A DNA stretch of 64,000 nt from Brevundimonas naejangsanensis (lineage in GTDB: Bacteria; Pseudomonadota; Alphaproteobacteria; Caulobacterales; Caulobacteraceae): the NCBI RefSeq assembly GCF_003627995.1, contig NZ_CP032707.1, positions 1,354,501 through 1,418,500 of the forward strand, in the 5' to 3' direction. Below are positions 29,406-38,205 of the stretch, in pieces. The position numbers and the translations under genes were made by a program. Below the pieces are notes generated by a model, which was given only the letters and a program-made list of their open reading frames with translations, did no database searches and had not been told where the DNA came from. Each line of letters opens with the position of its first letter. The first letter of the stretch is position 1.

Positions 29406-30431
29406 TCAGGCTGGGCCGTCTTCGGCCGCCACGAGCGGAGGGTCATCGGCGGTTTCCAGCGCGGGATCCTGCTCCTTGTCTGTCAGGGGGTCGGGCGAGG
29501 ACAGCGCCGGACCGGCGGCCGCCGTCCTGCGTCCGAGCAACGATCTGAGCCAGCCGAACGCCGCCGCGATCCCGGCCAGCAGGAAGACCCCGCCCTTCTT
29601 CAGGATCATGAAAAGGATGCCCAGAATCCCGGCTTTCTTGGCCAGGGCGGCGGCCGCGCCGCCGGCCACCAGGCCGGCCAGTCCATAGGCGGCTTTCGGG
29701 TCTCCGGCCCGATAATCGGCGTAGCGGGCGCCCTCGTCGAAGGCGGCGGTGGCCATGAGCTCCTCCGCCGCCAGCTTGACCTGCGCCAGCTCGGGCATGA
29801 CGGACACGATGTTCATGCTGAGCACCCCGCGCCGTCCCAGCACGCGCAGGTCGTAGTTCAGCGTCCGCGTCGGGTCACCGTCGAAACCGAGCTCCTTCGC
29901 CCAGATCATGGAATGGGTTCGCGCGTCATAGGAGGGCGACTGGGCCCAGCCCACCAGATGGACGCCCGGATAGCCGGCGGCCTTCCGTTCGCGGTTTTCC
30001 GCGTCCTCGCCGTTCTGCAGGTCCGCGAGCAGGGCGTCATAGTCGATGTCGCGGGCGTCCGCGTCCGAGACGTAGCCGTCCGGGGCGTAACGGACGACGG
30101 CCCCCCAGGTGTCGTCCATGAACGATCGCCCGGCCGGAAAGATCATGCCCAGGACGCCGTCGGCGAGGGCGGGCGGATTGCCCCAGGCTTCGACCAGGAT
30201 TCGACGCGCCTCGTCCTTGTCGTAGAATTGATAGGCCTCGCCGAGGCGCAGCGTCACCTTGGGGCCGGCTAGGTGGACGTCGCCGCCCTGGCCCTGGATT
30301 TCGCCCTCCAGTCGCCGCATGGCCTCCAGATAGGCGGCCTGTTCGGGCGTGGGGCCGGACGGCGCGGCGTGCGACGGTCTCGCCAGGACCAGACAGGCGA
30401 CCGCCAGGATCGCCGACAGGATGCGAAGCAT
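29406..30431 (-). CDS. DUF2167 domain membrane protein
   Basis: The ATG at 30429-30431 has GAGGGAGAG upstream and starts a signal peptide (MLRILSAILAVACLVLARPS). The mature part has the DUF2167 pattern: GDVHLAGPKVTLRLGE, WGNPPALADGVLGMIFP, GYVSDADARDIDYDALLADL, VHLVGWAQSPSYDA and DLRVLGRRGVLSMNIV. A glycine/alanine-rich hydrophobic stretch near residues 235-290 forms the C-terminal membrane anchor. The family has no known function. An upstream ATG at 30467 is a weaker choice. Confidence 0.88.
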   Translation of the reverse strand: MLRILSAILAVACLVLARPSHAAPSGPTPEQAAYLEAMRRLEGEIQGQGGDVHLAGPKVTLRLGEAYQFYDKDEARRILVEAWGNPPALADGVLGMIFPAGRSFMDDTWGAVVRYAPDGYVSDADARDIDYDALLADLQNGEDAENRERKAAGYPGVHLVGWAQSPSYDARTHSMIWAKELGFDGDPTRTLNYDLRVLGRRGVLSMNIVSVMPELAQVKLAAEELMATAAFDEGARYADYRAGDPKAAYGLAGLVAGGAAAALAKKAGILGILFMILKKGGVFLLAGIAAAFGWLRSLLGRRTAAAGPALSSPDPLTDKEQDPALETADDPPLVAAEDGPA

Positions 30432-30479
30432 GCGAATCTCTCCCTCGTCGGGGAGGTTGCGTATCAATGTTCGATCTGT

Positions 30480-31754
30480 CTAGCGCCGTCGTCTCGATCG
30501 CCGCCGCAGCATCCGGTCGCCCAGGGCCTCGGCGTATTTGAGGGTGAAGGCCAGGGCGGCGGGGTTGCCGCGTCTCGGCCCCACCGAATCCGCCATGACG
30601 GCGCCGCGCTCGCCCAGGGGCCGGGGCGCGCCCGTGGTGGTGTCATGGGCGGTCTGGTGCTCGATCTCGGCGTTGAGGCGGGCGCCCATCAGGATCACCT
30701 GCACCGAGAACCAGGTCCACAGCAGAAAGCCCATGGCCGCCGCCAGCGGGCCGTAGGAATCGGTGCGCACGAAGGTGGTCAGGAACCAGCTGAACAGGAA
30801 GGACACCAGCAGGCTCACGCTCGCGGCGAACAGCGCCCCCGGCGTCAGCCAGCGCCAGCGCGCCCGCGCCCGGCACGGCCCATAGCGATAGATCAGGGCC
30901 AGGGCCGCGACATAGCCCAGGAACAGCAGGGGCCAGCGCAGGGGCGCCAGATAGGCCCACTCGTCCTGCAGGCCCAGCACGGCCAGGACCACGGGCACCC
31001 CGACCACCAGAGCCGAACTGAGCAGCACCGCCAGCAGGCCCGAGACGGTGAAGCCCATGCACAGCAGGTTGTAGCGGACGATGTTGCGCTTCTCGACCTC
31101 GTGATAGGCGAGGTTCAGTCCGTAGAAGAGGGTCTTCACCCCGCCGTTGGCCGCCCACAGCGACAGGGTCAGGGTCCAGGCCAGGGTGAAGGTCAGCTGG
31201 CCGGTCGAGTTGCCCGCCAGCCGCGCCATTTCGGCGCCCAGGAACTGGGCCACGTTCGACGGCAGGATCTCATAGAGGAAGCTCAGCCGCCCCCAGGCGT
31301 CGGCCGGATCGGCGAACAGGCCGTAGATGGTGACGAAGGCACCCAGGGTCGGAAACAGGGCCAGCAGCATGAAGAAGGTCACGCCCCCGGCGACGAAGCC
31401 GACCCGGTCGCCGAAATAGCCCATGGCCGCGCGCCAGGCGATGTCGCTCCAGCCCTGGTGCGGAATCTCCAGCGGGCGCCGGGCCAGCCGGCCGCGGCCG
31501 GGCTCCTGGGCGTCATAGTCCTCGGGCGTCGGCTCGCGCGGCGGCAGGGGCTCGGGCCGCTTGGGCCTCAGTTCGAGACCGTAGCGGTGCCCCTGGGTAT
31601 AGAGGAGGTGCGCCGCCGTCGCTCCGGCGGCCAGCCCCCCGACCGCGGCGGCCAGATAGCGCAGCAGGCTGGCGGCCGCGCCGTGCGACGGCCGGGACGA
31701 GCGGCGCCCTCGGCCGCGCGCGGATCGGTGCTTCAAGACGTCCATCATCCCCAT
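30480..31754 (-). CDS. YihY/virulence factor BrkB family membrane protein
   Basis: The protein has a basic N-terminal region, then a predicted membrane helix (LLRYLAAAVGGLAAGATAA), a linker rich in Pro and Glu, and the YihY core of six helices (SDIAWRAAMGYFGDRVGFVAG, LSLWAANGGVKTLFYGLN, SFLFSWFLTTFVRTDSYG and LLWTWFSVQVILMGARLNAE). This matches the YihY/BrkB family; although once annotated as ribonuclease BN, these are inner-membrane proteins of unclear function. The start is one of a cluster of ATGs at 31745-31754. It is divergent from prmC, about 70 bases apart. Confidence 0.88.
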   Translation of the reverse strand: MGMMDVLKHRSARGRGRRSSRPSHGAAASLLRYLAAAVGGLAAGATAAHLLYTQGHRYGLELRPKRPEPLPPREPTPEDYDAQEPGRGRLARRPLEIPHQGWSDIAWRAAMGYFGDRVGFVAGGVTFFMLLALFPTLGAFVTIYGLFADPADAWGRLSFLYEILPSNVAQFLGAEMARLAGNSTGQLTFTLAWTLTLSLWAANGGVKTLFYGLNLAYHEVEKRNIVRYNLLCMGFTVSGLLAVLLSSALVVGVPVVLAVLGLQDEWAYLAPLRWPLLFLGYVAALALIYRYGPCRARARWRWLTPGALFAASVSLLVSFLFSWFLTTFVRTDSYGPLAAAMGFLLWTWFSVQVILMGARLNAEIEHQTAHDTTTGAPRPLGERGAVMADSVGPRRGNPAALAFTLKYAEALGDRMLRRRSRRRR

Positions 31755-31826
31755 CCGCCCCACAACGGCTACGCTGCCCGCCCGTTCCGTCTTGAAATCG
31801 CGCGCGCCAGACCCCAATCACCCGGA

Positions 31827-32735
31827 ATGTCCGATCAGAACACCCAACCGACCCTGCTGACCGCCTGGAAAGGCGCCCAGGCGCGCCTGAAGGCCGCCGG
31901 CGTCGACAGCCCCTCCATCGACGCCCGCCTGTTGCTGGAGGCGGCGACCGGCGCGGGCCGGGTGGACATCCTGAACGACCCCTACCGCGCCCTGACGGCC
32001 GAGCAGGCGCAAGGGCTGGAGGCCATGGTCCAGCGCCGCCTGCGCCGCGAGCCGGTGTCGCGCATCCTGGGCCGCAAGGGCTTCTGGAAGATCATGCTGA
32101 ACGTCACCCCCGACGTGCTCAGCCCGCGCCCGGACACCGAGACGGTGGTGGACGTCATCGTCCGCGCCTTCCCGGCCTATGCGACGTTCGACATGATCGA
32201 CCTGGGCACGGGCTCGGGCGCCATCCTGCTGGCGGCCCTGGCCGAGCGGCGCGGCGCGCGCGGCGTCGGCACCGACATCTCGACCGAGGCCATCGCCGTG
32301 GCGCGCGAGAACGCGGCCAACCTGGACCTGAACGGCCGCTGCACCTTCATCCGCACCGACTGGGCGGCGGGGTTCGCCGACGACAGCTTCGACCTGGTGG
32401 TGTCCAACCCGCCCTACATCCCGACCGGCGACATCGCCGGCCTGGACCCCGAGGTGCGCGAGCACGACCCGCACCTGGCCCTGGACGGCGGACCGGACGG
32501 GCTGCAGCCCTATCGCGACCTGGCGCCCGAGATCGCCCGCATCCTGCGCCCCGAGGGCGTCTTCGCCGTCGAGATCGGCTGGGACCAGGGCGAGGCGGTC
32601 AAGGCCCTGTTCGAGGCGGCCGGCTTCGCCGACGTCAAGGTGGTCAAGGATCTGGGCGACCGCGACCGCGTCGTCACCAACGGCCCGGACCCGCGCGTCG
32701 GCCCCATCCCCGATGTCGAAGGCCCGGTGCAATAA
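31827..32735 (+). CDS. prmC: peptide chain release factor N5-glutamine methyltransferase
   Basis: PrmC methylates the glutamine of the GGQ loop in RF1 and RF2. The ATG at 31827 gives 302 residues. The N-terminal helical substrate-binding domain ends with REPVSRILGRKGFW, followed by the SAM-binding motif IDLGTGSGAI and the catalytic N-P-P-Y at 194-197 (SNPPYIP). Its target prfA lies 3.6 kb upstream, separated by three genes on the other strand. The stop lies in a 14-bp tandem duplication (32723-32750). Confidence 0.95.
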   Translation: MSDQNTQPTLLTAWKGAQARLKAAGVDSPSIDARLLLEAATGAGRVDILNDPYRALTAEQAQGLEAMVQRRLRREPVSRILGRKGFWKIMLNVTPDVLSPRPDTETVVDVIVRAFPAYATFDMIDLGTGSGAILLAALAERRGARGVGTDISTEAIAVARENAANLDLNGRCTFIRTDWAAGFADDSFDLVVSNPPYIPTGDIAGLDPEVREHDPHLALDGGPDGLQPYRDLAPEIARILRPEGVFAVEIGWDQGEAVKALFEAAGFADVKVVKDLGDRDRVVTNGPDPRVGPIPDVEGPVQ

Positions 32736-32750
32736 ACCCGGTGCAATAAA
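32723..32750. repeat. 14-bp tandem duplication at the prmC stop codon
   Basis: CCCGGTGCAATAAA occurs twice in direct succession (32723-32736 and 32737-32750). The first copy contains the prmC TAA; the second is in the untranslated region. It looks like a recent slippage duplication. Both copies would give the same C-terminus. Confidence 0.85.
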
Positions 32751-33007
32751 AACCCTTGGAAAGCGTCTCCGCGCGCGCTAAGTCCGTGGTGTTCCCACTC
32801 AAACGCATCCTTTTCGGGCACGTTCGCTCGCTTAAGCGCGTCTGGGGCCAGTGACGGTCGCGTCCCTAGAACAGACGCGGCGGACCACGGGGGACGCACG
32901 GTTTTTCCGGACACATCGCATCGGGGATAGGCCCCGACGAGCGGAACGACGAACAGGGTCCCGTCCGTCCTTTACGACGGCGGCCCGCACCAGCACGGTA
33001 AGCTCCG

Positions 33008-33928
33008 ATGAGAGATTTCAAGGGCATGAAGCGTCAGCGCGGACGCAACCGGAAGCCCGGCGGCGGCAACAACGCCAACGCGACCAATCCGAACCGTTCG
33101 TGGGACTCGCAGGGCCCCGAGAACATCAAGGTCCGGGGCAACGCCCAGACCGTCTATGAGCGCTACATGCAGCTGGCGCGCGACGCCGCGGCCGCCGGCG
33201 ACCGCGTTCTGGCCGAGAACTACACCCAGCACGCCGAACACTATTTCCGCGTCCTGCGCGCCCTGCAGCCCCAGCGTCCGGTCAGCGAGATCGCCCAGCG
33301 CGAACTGGCCGGCCAGGGCTTCGACATTGATTTCGAGGACGAGTCGGGCGCCCAGGCCGCGGCCATCATCGCCGCCGCCCAGGCCGAGCAGCAGAAGGCC
33401 GAGGACGAGGCCCGCCGTCAGGCCGAACGCGCCGAGCGCGAGGCCAATCGCGACCGTGAACCGCGCGAGCCGCGTGAGCCTCGCGAGCCGCGTGAAGCCC
33501 GTGAGAACGGCGAAGGCGAGCCCCGCGAGGGGCGTCGCGAATCCCGCCGCGAGCGCTGGGAGCGCCGCCGCGAGGAACGCAACCGCCGGTTCGAGAACGG
33601 CGAGCCGGGCGCCGAGGGCGATGCGCCGGGCGCCCAGGACGACGGCCAGTCCTCCGACGTCTCGCATGAGGCCGTCTCCGTCGATGACCGTCCGCACGAC
33701 GACGTCGCCGCCGAGCCGGTCGTCGAGGCCGTCGAGGAGCCCGTCGCCAAGGCCCCGCGCGCCCCGCGCCGTCCGCGCGCCACGGCGGCGACCGAGGACG
33801 CCTCTGGCCTGCCGGGGTTCCTGACCCGACCGGCGGCGATCGAGGACTCGGCGTCCGACGACGACGCCGAAGCGCCCGCCCCGCGTCGCCGTCCGCGCCG
33901 CAAGGCCGAGACCGCCGCCGAAGAGTAA
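33008..33928 (+). CDS. DUF4167 domain protein, possibly RNA-binding
   Basis: The 306-residue protein has the conserved DUF4167 N-terminal domain (about 1-90): FKGMKRQRGRNRK, the glycine/asparagine-rich stretch, NIKVRGNAQTVYERYMQLARDAAAAGDRVLAENYTQHAEHYFRVL. The remaining two thirds are charged and repetitive (REP units around residues 152-168, then Arg/Glu- and Ala/Pro-rich tracts), probably disordered. The domain is widespread in alphaproteobacteria with no established role; the basic N-terminus suggests nucleic-acid binding. It follows prmC, and the hairpin at 33930-33955 ends the transcript. Confidence 0.88.
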   Translation: MRDFKGMKRQRGRNRKPGGGNNANATNPNRSWDSQGPENIKVRGNAQTVYERYMQLARDAAAAGDRVLAENYTQHAEHYFRVLRALQPQRPVSEIAQRELAGQGFDIDFEDESGAQAAAIIAAAQAEQQKAEDEARRQAERAEREANRDREPREPREPREPREARENGEGEPREGRRESRRERWERRREERNRRFENGEPGAEGDAPGAQDDGQSSDVSHEAVSVDDRPHDDVAAEPVVEAVEEPVAKAPRAPRRPRATAATEDASGLPGFLTRPAAIEDSASDDDAEAPAPRRRPRRKAETAAEE

Positions 33929-33929
33929 G

Positions 33930-33958
33930 GCCCGGGTCTCGCAACTCGAGCGGGCTTT
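33930..33958 (+). terminator. terminator after the DUF4167 gene
   Basis: A GCCCG...CGGGC stem (33930-33934 with 33951-33955) and an inner CTCG/CGAG stem (33938-33941 with 33947-33950), with a three-base bulge on one side, are followed by TTT. It starts just after the stop codon at 33926-33928. Confidence 0.6.
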
Positions 33959-34207
33959 CCTTCATTCAGCCAACAGCCGTCGCGCGTCCTTCTCGAGCCA
34001 TCGGGAGGATGCGCGATGGAATTCGTTCGGCTGGCGATGATCGCCTCGCCTTGGCCCTGTGCGTCCTGAGCCCAACTGGGGCCGGGAAAACGGGGCGGGA
34101 CGACCGGCATCGACGACGAACGGGGTTGACGGGCGGGGTTGACGCGGGCCGCCGTGGCGGCTTCCTAGAGAAACGGGGCTTTCGATCCTGTCGCGAGGGA
34201 ATCCCAT

Positions 34208-34960
34208 ATGCAGCGTTCGCCGAACCCTTCCTTCCGGCTCGCTCCGTCCGGCCGGGGCGCGCCGACGGGCGGCGTCTCGTCCCGGTCGTTCTTGGCGCTC
34301 GCGTCCCTGGCCCTGGCTCTGGCCGCCTGCGCCACCACGCCCCCGCCGCCGCCGCCGCCGCCGTCGGTCCCTGCCGTCGCCCCGTCCGAGGGGCCGGTCG
34401 GGGCCGTCCTGGACGACTGGCGCGGCGTCATCACTCCGGCCGACCGCGACCGCTATCAGCGCCGCGCCGCCGCCTGGACCCTGGCGCTCGAACAGGCGCG
34501 GCGTCAGGGCGGCTCGGGCGACCTGTCGGCGCTCGGCGACCTGATCGATCCGAACGCCGCCCGTCCCGGCGTCAGCCCTCTGCCCGGCGCCTACCGCTGC
34601 CGCACCGTCAAGCTGGGGTCCCAGGGCGACGAGGGCGGGCTCGGCTATGTCGTCTATGGCTGGTTCGCCTGCCGCATCGAACAGACCGCGGGCGGGCTGA
34701 AGCTGACCAAGCGCACCGGGTCGCAGCGCCCGGCGGGCCTGCTCTTCCCCGAGAGCGACCGCGAGATGGTCTTCCTGGGCTCCATGGCCCTGGCCTCCGA
34801 GCCCGCCGCCCACAGCTACGGCCTGCGTCCGGAGCGCGACATGGTCGCGGTGCTGGAGCGCATCGGCGAGAAGCGCTGGCGCCTGGTCACGCCCTGGCCG
34901 GCGACGGAATCCAACCTCGACCTGCTCGAACTGGTCCCGGCCCCGGCCTCGTCGCGCTGA
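34208..34960 (+). CDS. DUF4893 domain lipoprotein
   Basis: The 250-residue protein has a long basic leader and a lipobox in ALALAAC (C about residue 41), followed by a run of eight prolines, so it is probably lipid-anchored with a flexible tether. The body matches DUF4893: WRGVITPADRDRYQRR, GAYRCRTVKLGSQG, GWFACRIEQTAGGLKLTKRTGSQR and FLGSMALASEP. Function is unknown. It is monocistronic; a small membrane protein follows 78 bases later. Confidence 0.85.
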   Translation: MQRSPNPSFRLAPSGRGAPTGGVSSRSFLALASLALALAACATTPPPPPPPPSVPAVAPSEGPVGAVLDDWRGVITPADRDRYQRRAAAWTLALEQARRQGGSGDLSALGDLIDPNAARPGVSPLPGAYRCRTVKLGSQGDEGGLGYVVYGWFACRIEQTAGGLKLTKRTGSQRPAGLLFPESDREMVFLGSMALASEPAAHSYGLRPERDMVAVLERIGEKRWRLVTPWPATESNLDLLELVPAPASSR

Positions 34961-35038
34961 TCGTTTCGATCGAAGCTTGACCGGACGGGGGCCGCCCCGC
35001 CACCCTGGACGCCCTTTCATTCCCACCGGAGCACCCGT

Positions 35039-35440
35039 ATGCGCGGCGTCGGCCTCACGCTTGGATCCATCATCGCCATCGCCGTCGTCCTGGCGGTCGT
35101 GCTGATCGGCTTCCCCACCTACAACGTCTATTCCAAGCAGATGGCGGGCAAGGCCGCCTACGAGGAGGCGGTGCAGAACCGCCGTATCCGCGTGCTCGAA
35201 GCCCAGGCCTCCCTCGACTCCGCCAAGCTGACCGCCCAGGCCGAGATCGAGCGCGCCAAGGGCGCCAATGAGGCCAACCGCATCATGGCCGAGGCCCTGG
35301 GCGGCCCCGAGGCCTATCTGCGCTGGTCCTACATCAACATGCTGCAGGAGACGGCCGGCAAGGAAGGCCGCCAGACCATCTACATCCCCACCGAGGCGGG
35401 CATGCCCATCCTCGAGGCCGGCCAGCGCCCGACGCGCTGA
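35039..35440 (+). CDS. short membrane protein resembling the end of an SPFH/stomatin-type protein
   Basis: The 133-residue protein has one N-terminal membrane helix (LTLGSIIAIAVVLAVVLIGF) and a helical body rich in Ala, Glu and Lys (VLEAQASLDSAKLTAQAEIERAKGANEANRIMAEALGG), then YLRWSYINMLQET. The helical part resembles the C-terminal coiled coil of stomatin/prohibitin (SPFH) proteins, but the SPFH domain is missing. Similar small proteins occur in other alphaproteobacteria, so it may be a family in its own right. Its stop lies one base from the stop of the convergent TPR gene. Confidence 0.72.
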   Translation: MRGVGLTLGSIIAIAVVLAVVLIGFPTYNVYSKQMAGKAAYEEAVQNRRIRVLEAQASLDSAKLTAQAEIERAKGANEANRIMAEALGGPEAYLRWSYINMLQETAGKEGRQTIYIPTEAGMPILEAGQRPTR

Positions 35441-35441
35441 C

Positions 35442-36293
35442 CTAGCCCGCCGCTCTGCACTCGAGGGGCTGGCGGTAGAGGGCGGCGGCGGGATCCAACC
35501 GGCGCGCCTCGGCAAGCTGGCGCTCGGCCTCTTCGCAACGTCCGAGAGCGGCGAGGGCCGAGGCGTAGCTGTGGAGGATGGGCGAGGCCTCAGGCAGGCG
35601 CGCCAAGGCTGCTTCGCAATAGGGCAGGCCCTCGGCCGCTCGCCCGGCGCGGACCAGGGTGTAGCAGTGATTGTTCTGCAGTCCCGGGTCGTCGGGACGC
35701 AGCTTCATGGCCTTTTCGCCGGCGGCCAGGGCGCGGGAAAAGTCGCCCAGCTGTTCCAGCAGGGCGGCGCGCCGGATCAGGGCCTCCACCCCGTCGTCCG
35801 AGAGGCGCTGATAGGCGCCGAAGGCCGGAGCAAACGCCGGATCGCCATTGGCCTTGAGGATCGGCAGGATGAAGGCAAGGACGAAGCCGTGGTATTCGTC
35901 CTCGGTCGGCGGCGGGTTCTGCGGGTCGATGGTGACCGCCCCGCTCAGAATGTCCCAGCTGGTTTGGGCGTCGGCCAGGGCCTCCTTGGAACGGCCGACG
36001 TGGTCGTAGGCGGCGCCGCGAAAGGCGTGGAAGACCGGGTCTGAGTACATGTTCAGGCCGTCGGCCGGGCGGGCTTCGTCGTACAGCTTCACCGCCCGGG
36101 CCATGTCGCCGGCCATGAAGGCCTGGCTGCCCAGATTGATCAGCGCCCAGCTTCGGGCCGGGGACCCGACCGGCGCCTCGTCGGCGCAGGTCCGGTAATT
36201 GATCCGGTCCAGGGGAACCTGGCAGGACGCGGGCACGGTCATGTCGGGGCCCGCGAGCCACAGGGCGGCGGTCACGGCTAAGCCAGTCAGCAT
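35442..36293 (-). CDS. tetratricopeptide repeat protein
   Basis: The ATG at 36291-36293 gives 283 residues and overlaps nothing; it lies 2 bases after the beta-lactamase-family stop. The start has a short hydrophobic leader (MLTGLAVTAALWLAG), so it is probably exported. TPR-like helix pairs are visible in SWALINLGSQAFMAGDMARAVKLYDEA, ALLEQLGDFSRALAAGEKAMKLRPDDP, YTLVRAGRAAEGLPYCEAALARLP and ASALAALGRCEEAERQLAEARRLDPAA. It may work with the enzyme encoded upstream in the same operon. Confidence 0.85.
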   Translation of the reverse strand: MLTGLAVTAALWLAGPDMTVPASCQVPLDRINYRTCADEAPVGSPARSWALINLGSQAFMAGDMARAVKLYDEARPADGLNMYSDPVFHAFRGAAYDHVGRSKEALADAQTSWDILSGAVTIDPQNPPPTEDEYHGFVLAFILPILKANGDPAFAPAFGAYQRLSDDGVEALIRRAALLEQLGDFSRALAAGEKAMKLRPDDPGLQNNHCYTLVRAGRAAEGLPYCEAALARLPEASPILHSYASALAALGRCEEAERQLAEARRLDPAAALYRQPLECRAAG

Positions 36294-36295
36294 GG

Positions 36296-37954
36296 TCAGG
36301 TCATCCTTGTCAGCTTCAGGTCCTGGTAGTCGTAGGAGAAGTCGATGTCGGGCGAGACGCCCTTCAGCGTCGCCGTGACCGGTTGGCCGTTCTCGAGCTT
36401 GAAGGTCACGAAGGCGTCCTCCTCGCGCTTGTCGGGGAAGCGGGTGCGGAAGGTCTCGCCGTCGTAGGGCTCCAGCCAACCCTGCAGCGCGGGGGTGTGG
36501 GTGAAGCGCAGCCACAGGCCCGTCTTGCGGTTGCGGCCGCGCCCCTCGGTCTTCGGCGCGATGACGATGTCGCCGTACCACGGATCGCGCCAGGTCCCGG
36601 CGTAGGCCTCCAGCGGCAGGGACGGGGCCGCGCCCGCCGCCTGTTTGGCGTCGATCTCGGCGGCGGCCTTCAGCGACTTCTCGATCCCCTCGGCCTCGCG
36701 TTTCTTGGAGTCGGCGATCCAGTCGACGTCGACCTTGTTCATGGCGATGTCCGACAGGCCCGAGCGCAGGGCGCGTAAGAGGAAGCTCTCCTCGGCGTTG
36801 GTGAAGACGGAAAAGCCGATCTTGCGGCCGGGGATCAGCACCGTGGCCGAAATGCCGCCGGGCGAGCCGCCGCCGTGGGTGATCAGCCGCTCGCCGCGAT
36901 AGTCCTGCACCTGCAGGCCCATGGCGTAGGTCGAGGCCACCGCCCGGTTGGGCAGTTCCGCCGTCGGCCCATTGGAGGAGGAGACGACGATGTTGGGCTT
37001 GACCATCTCGCGCGCGGCGGCCTCTGAGAACAGGCGCGAGCCGTCGGCCAGCTTGCCGTCGTTGAGGCGCACGGCGATCCATTTGGCCCAGTCGTGGGCG
37101 CTGGCGCAGATGCCGCCCGCCGCCGCCGCCGAATCCCAGTTCCAGACCTCGACGATGGAGTCGGCGATCCGGGTCATCGGCCCCTGGTAGCGCAGGGGCG
37201 GCCCGACGCGGCCGTGGGGCAGGGCGGACTTCTTGGGGTCGGCCAGACGCGCCAGGGGCACGCTCTCGCTCATGCCCACGCGGTCGAAGATGCGGGTCTG
37301 GACGAAGTCCTCCCACGACAGGCCGGAAACCTTCTCGATCACCGCGCCCGCCACCACGAACATCAGGTTGCAGTAGTGGTAGTCCTCGCGGAAGCCGTCC
37401 TCGATCGGCACGAAGGCGGCCTGGGCCAGGACCTCGGCCCGCGTCCGGTCGCTGTTGGGCCAGAACAGCAGGTCGCCGGCGCCCAGGCCGAAGCCGGCGC
37501 GGTGGCTCAGGGTGTCGCGCACGGTGATGCGCTCGCCCACCATCGGGTCCGACAGGGTGAAGCCGGGCAGATAGGTGCGGATCGGCTCGTCCCACTTCAC
37601 CTTGCCCTCGTCGACCAGGATGGCCAGGCAGGCGGCGGTGACGTTCTTGGAGTTCGACGCGATGGCGAACAGGGTGTGTTCATCGGCCGGTTCGGCCTTG
37701 CCCTGACGGCGCACGCCGTAGCCCTTGGCCAACACCGTCTTGCCGTCGCGCACCAGGGCCAGGGACACGGCCGGCTGGTCCGGCCAGGCCGCCATGCAGC
37801 GTTGCACCCAGGCGTCGGCGGCGGCGGCGATCTCCTCGTCGGAGCGCGTATCGGGGCTGGTCTGAGCCCAGGCCAGGTTCGGCAGGGCGGCCCCGCCGGC
37901 GGCGACGGCGGTGGAGATCAGCGCCGCGCGGCGCGACAGGCGGATGGACATCAA
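36296..37954 (-). CDS. serine beta-lactamase-family hydrolase
   Basis: The 552-residue protein starts with a Tat-type signal (MMSIRLSRRAALISTAVAAGG), so it is folded before export. The class C/penicillin-binding fold has the nucleophile S100-N-S-K103 and the Y194-C-N196 motif; HTHGGGS-like THGGGSPGG appears in the later half. A C-terminal extra domain of about 130 residues follows (GRNRKTGLWLRFTHTPALQGW). Proteins of this type are usually peptidases or esterases rather than true beta-lactamases, so resistance should not be assumed. A TPR gene follows in the same operon. Confidence 0.88.
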   Translation of the reverse strand: MMSIRLSRRAALISTAVAAGGAALPNLAWAQTSPDTRSDEEIAAAADAWVQRCMAAWPDQPAVSLALVRDGKTVLAKGYGVRRQGKAEPADEHTLFAIASNSKNVTAACLAILVDEGKVKWDEPIRTYLPGFTLSDPMVGERITVRDTLSHRAGFGLGAGDLLFWPNSDRTRAEVLAQAAFVPIEDGFREDYHYCNLMFVVAGAVIEKVSGLSWEDFVQTRIFDRVGMSESVPLARLADPKKSALPHGRVGPPLRYQGPMTRIADSIVEVWNWDSAAAAGGICASAHDWAKWIAVRLNDGKLADGSRLFSEAAAREMVKPNIVVSSSNGPTAELPNRAVASTYAMGLQVQDYRGERLITHGGGSPGGISATVLIPGRKIGFSVFTNAEESFLLRALRSGLSDIAMNKVDVDWIADSKKREAEGIEKSLKAAAEIDAKQAAGAAPSLPLEAYAGTWRDPWYGDIVIAPKTEGRGRNRKTGLWLRFTHTPALQGWLEPYDGETFRTRFPDKREEDAFVTFKLENGQPVTATLKGVSPDIDFSYDYQDLKLTRMT

Positions 37955-38205
37955 GGACGCTCCCGAAGACTGAACGGCGACGCTAGCGCCGCCCGTCCAT
38001 GGGGAGCAAGGGGTTCATCTTGGTCTTCAGCGTGGGGGCCAAGCGCCGGATAGAAGAGCAAGGTTCCGCAGAAAGCCGCAGAGACGTCTCTGGCATGAAA
38101 AATATGTAACGGGGATGAAGAAGATGTAACTCGGCTACGCTTGTTGCTGCTGATAGTCGCTGGGTCAGAGGGGCGTCGCGAGGCGGTCTGACAGGAACTC
38201 ATGAC

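Noticed and set aside
36296..37954. Calling the serine hydrolase an antibiotic-resistance beta-lactamase
   Set aside because: The S-x-x-K and Y-x-N motifs are shared with many peptidases and esterases, and the extra C-terminal domain is not typical of resistance enzymes.
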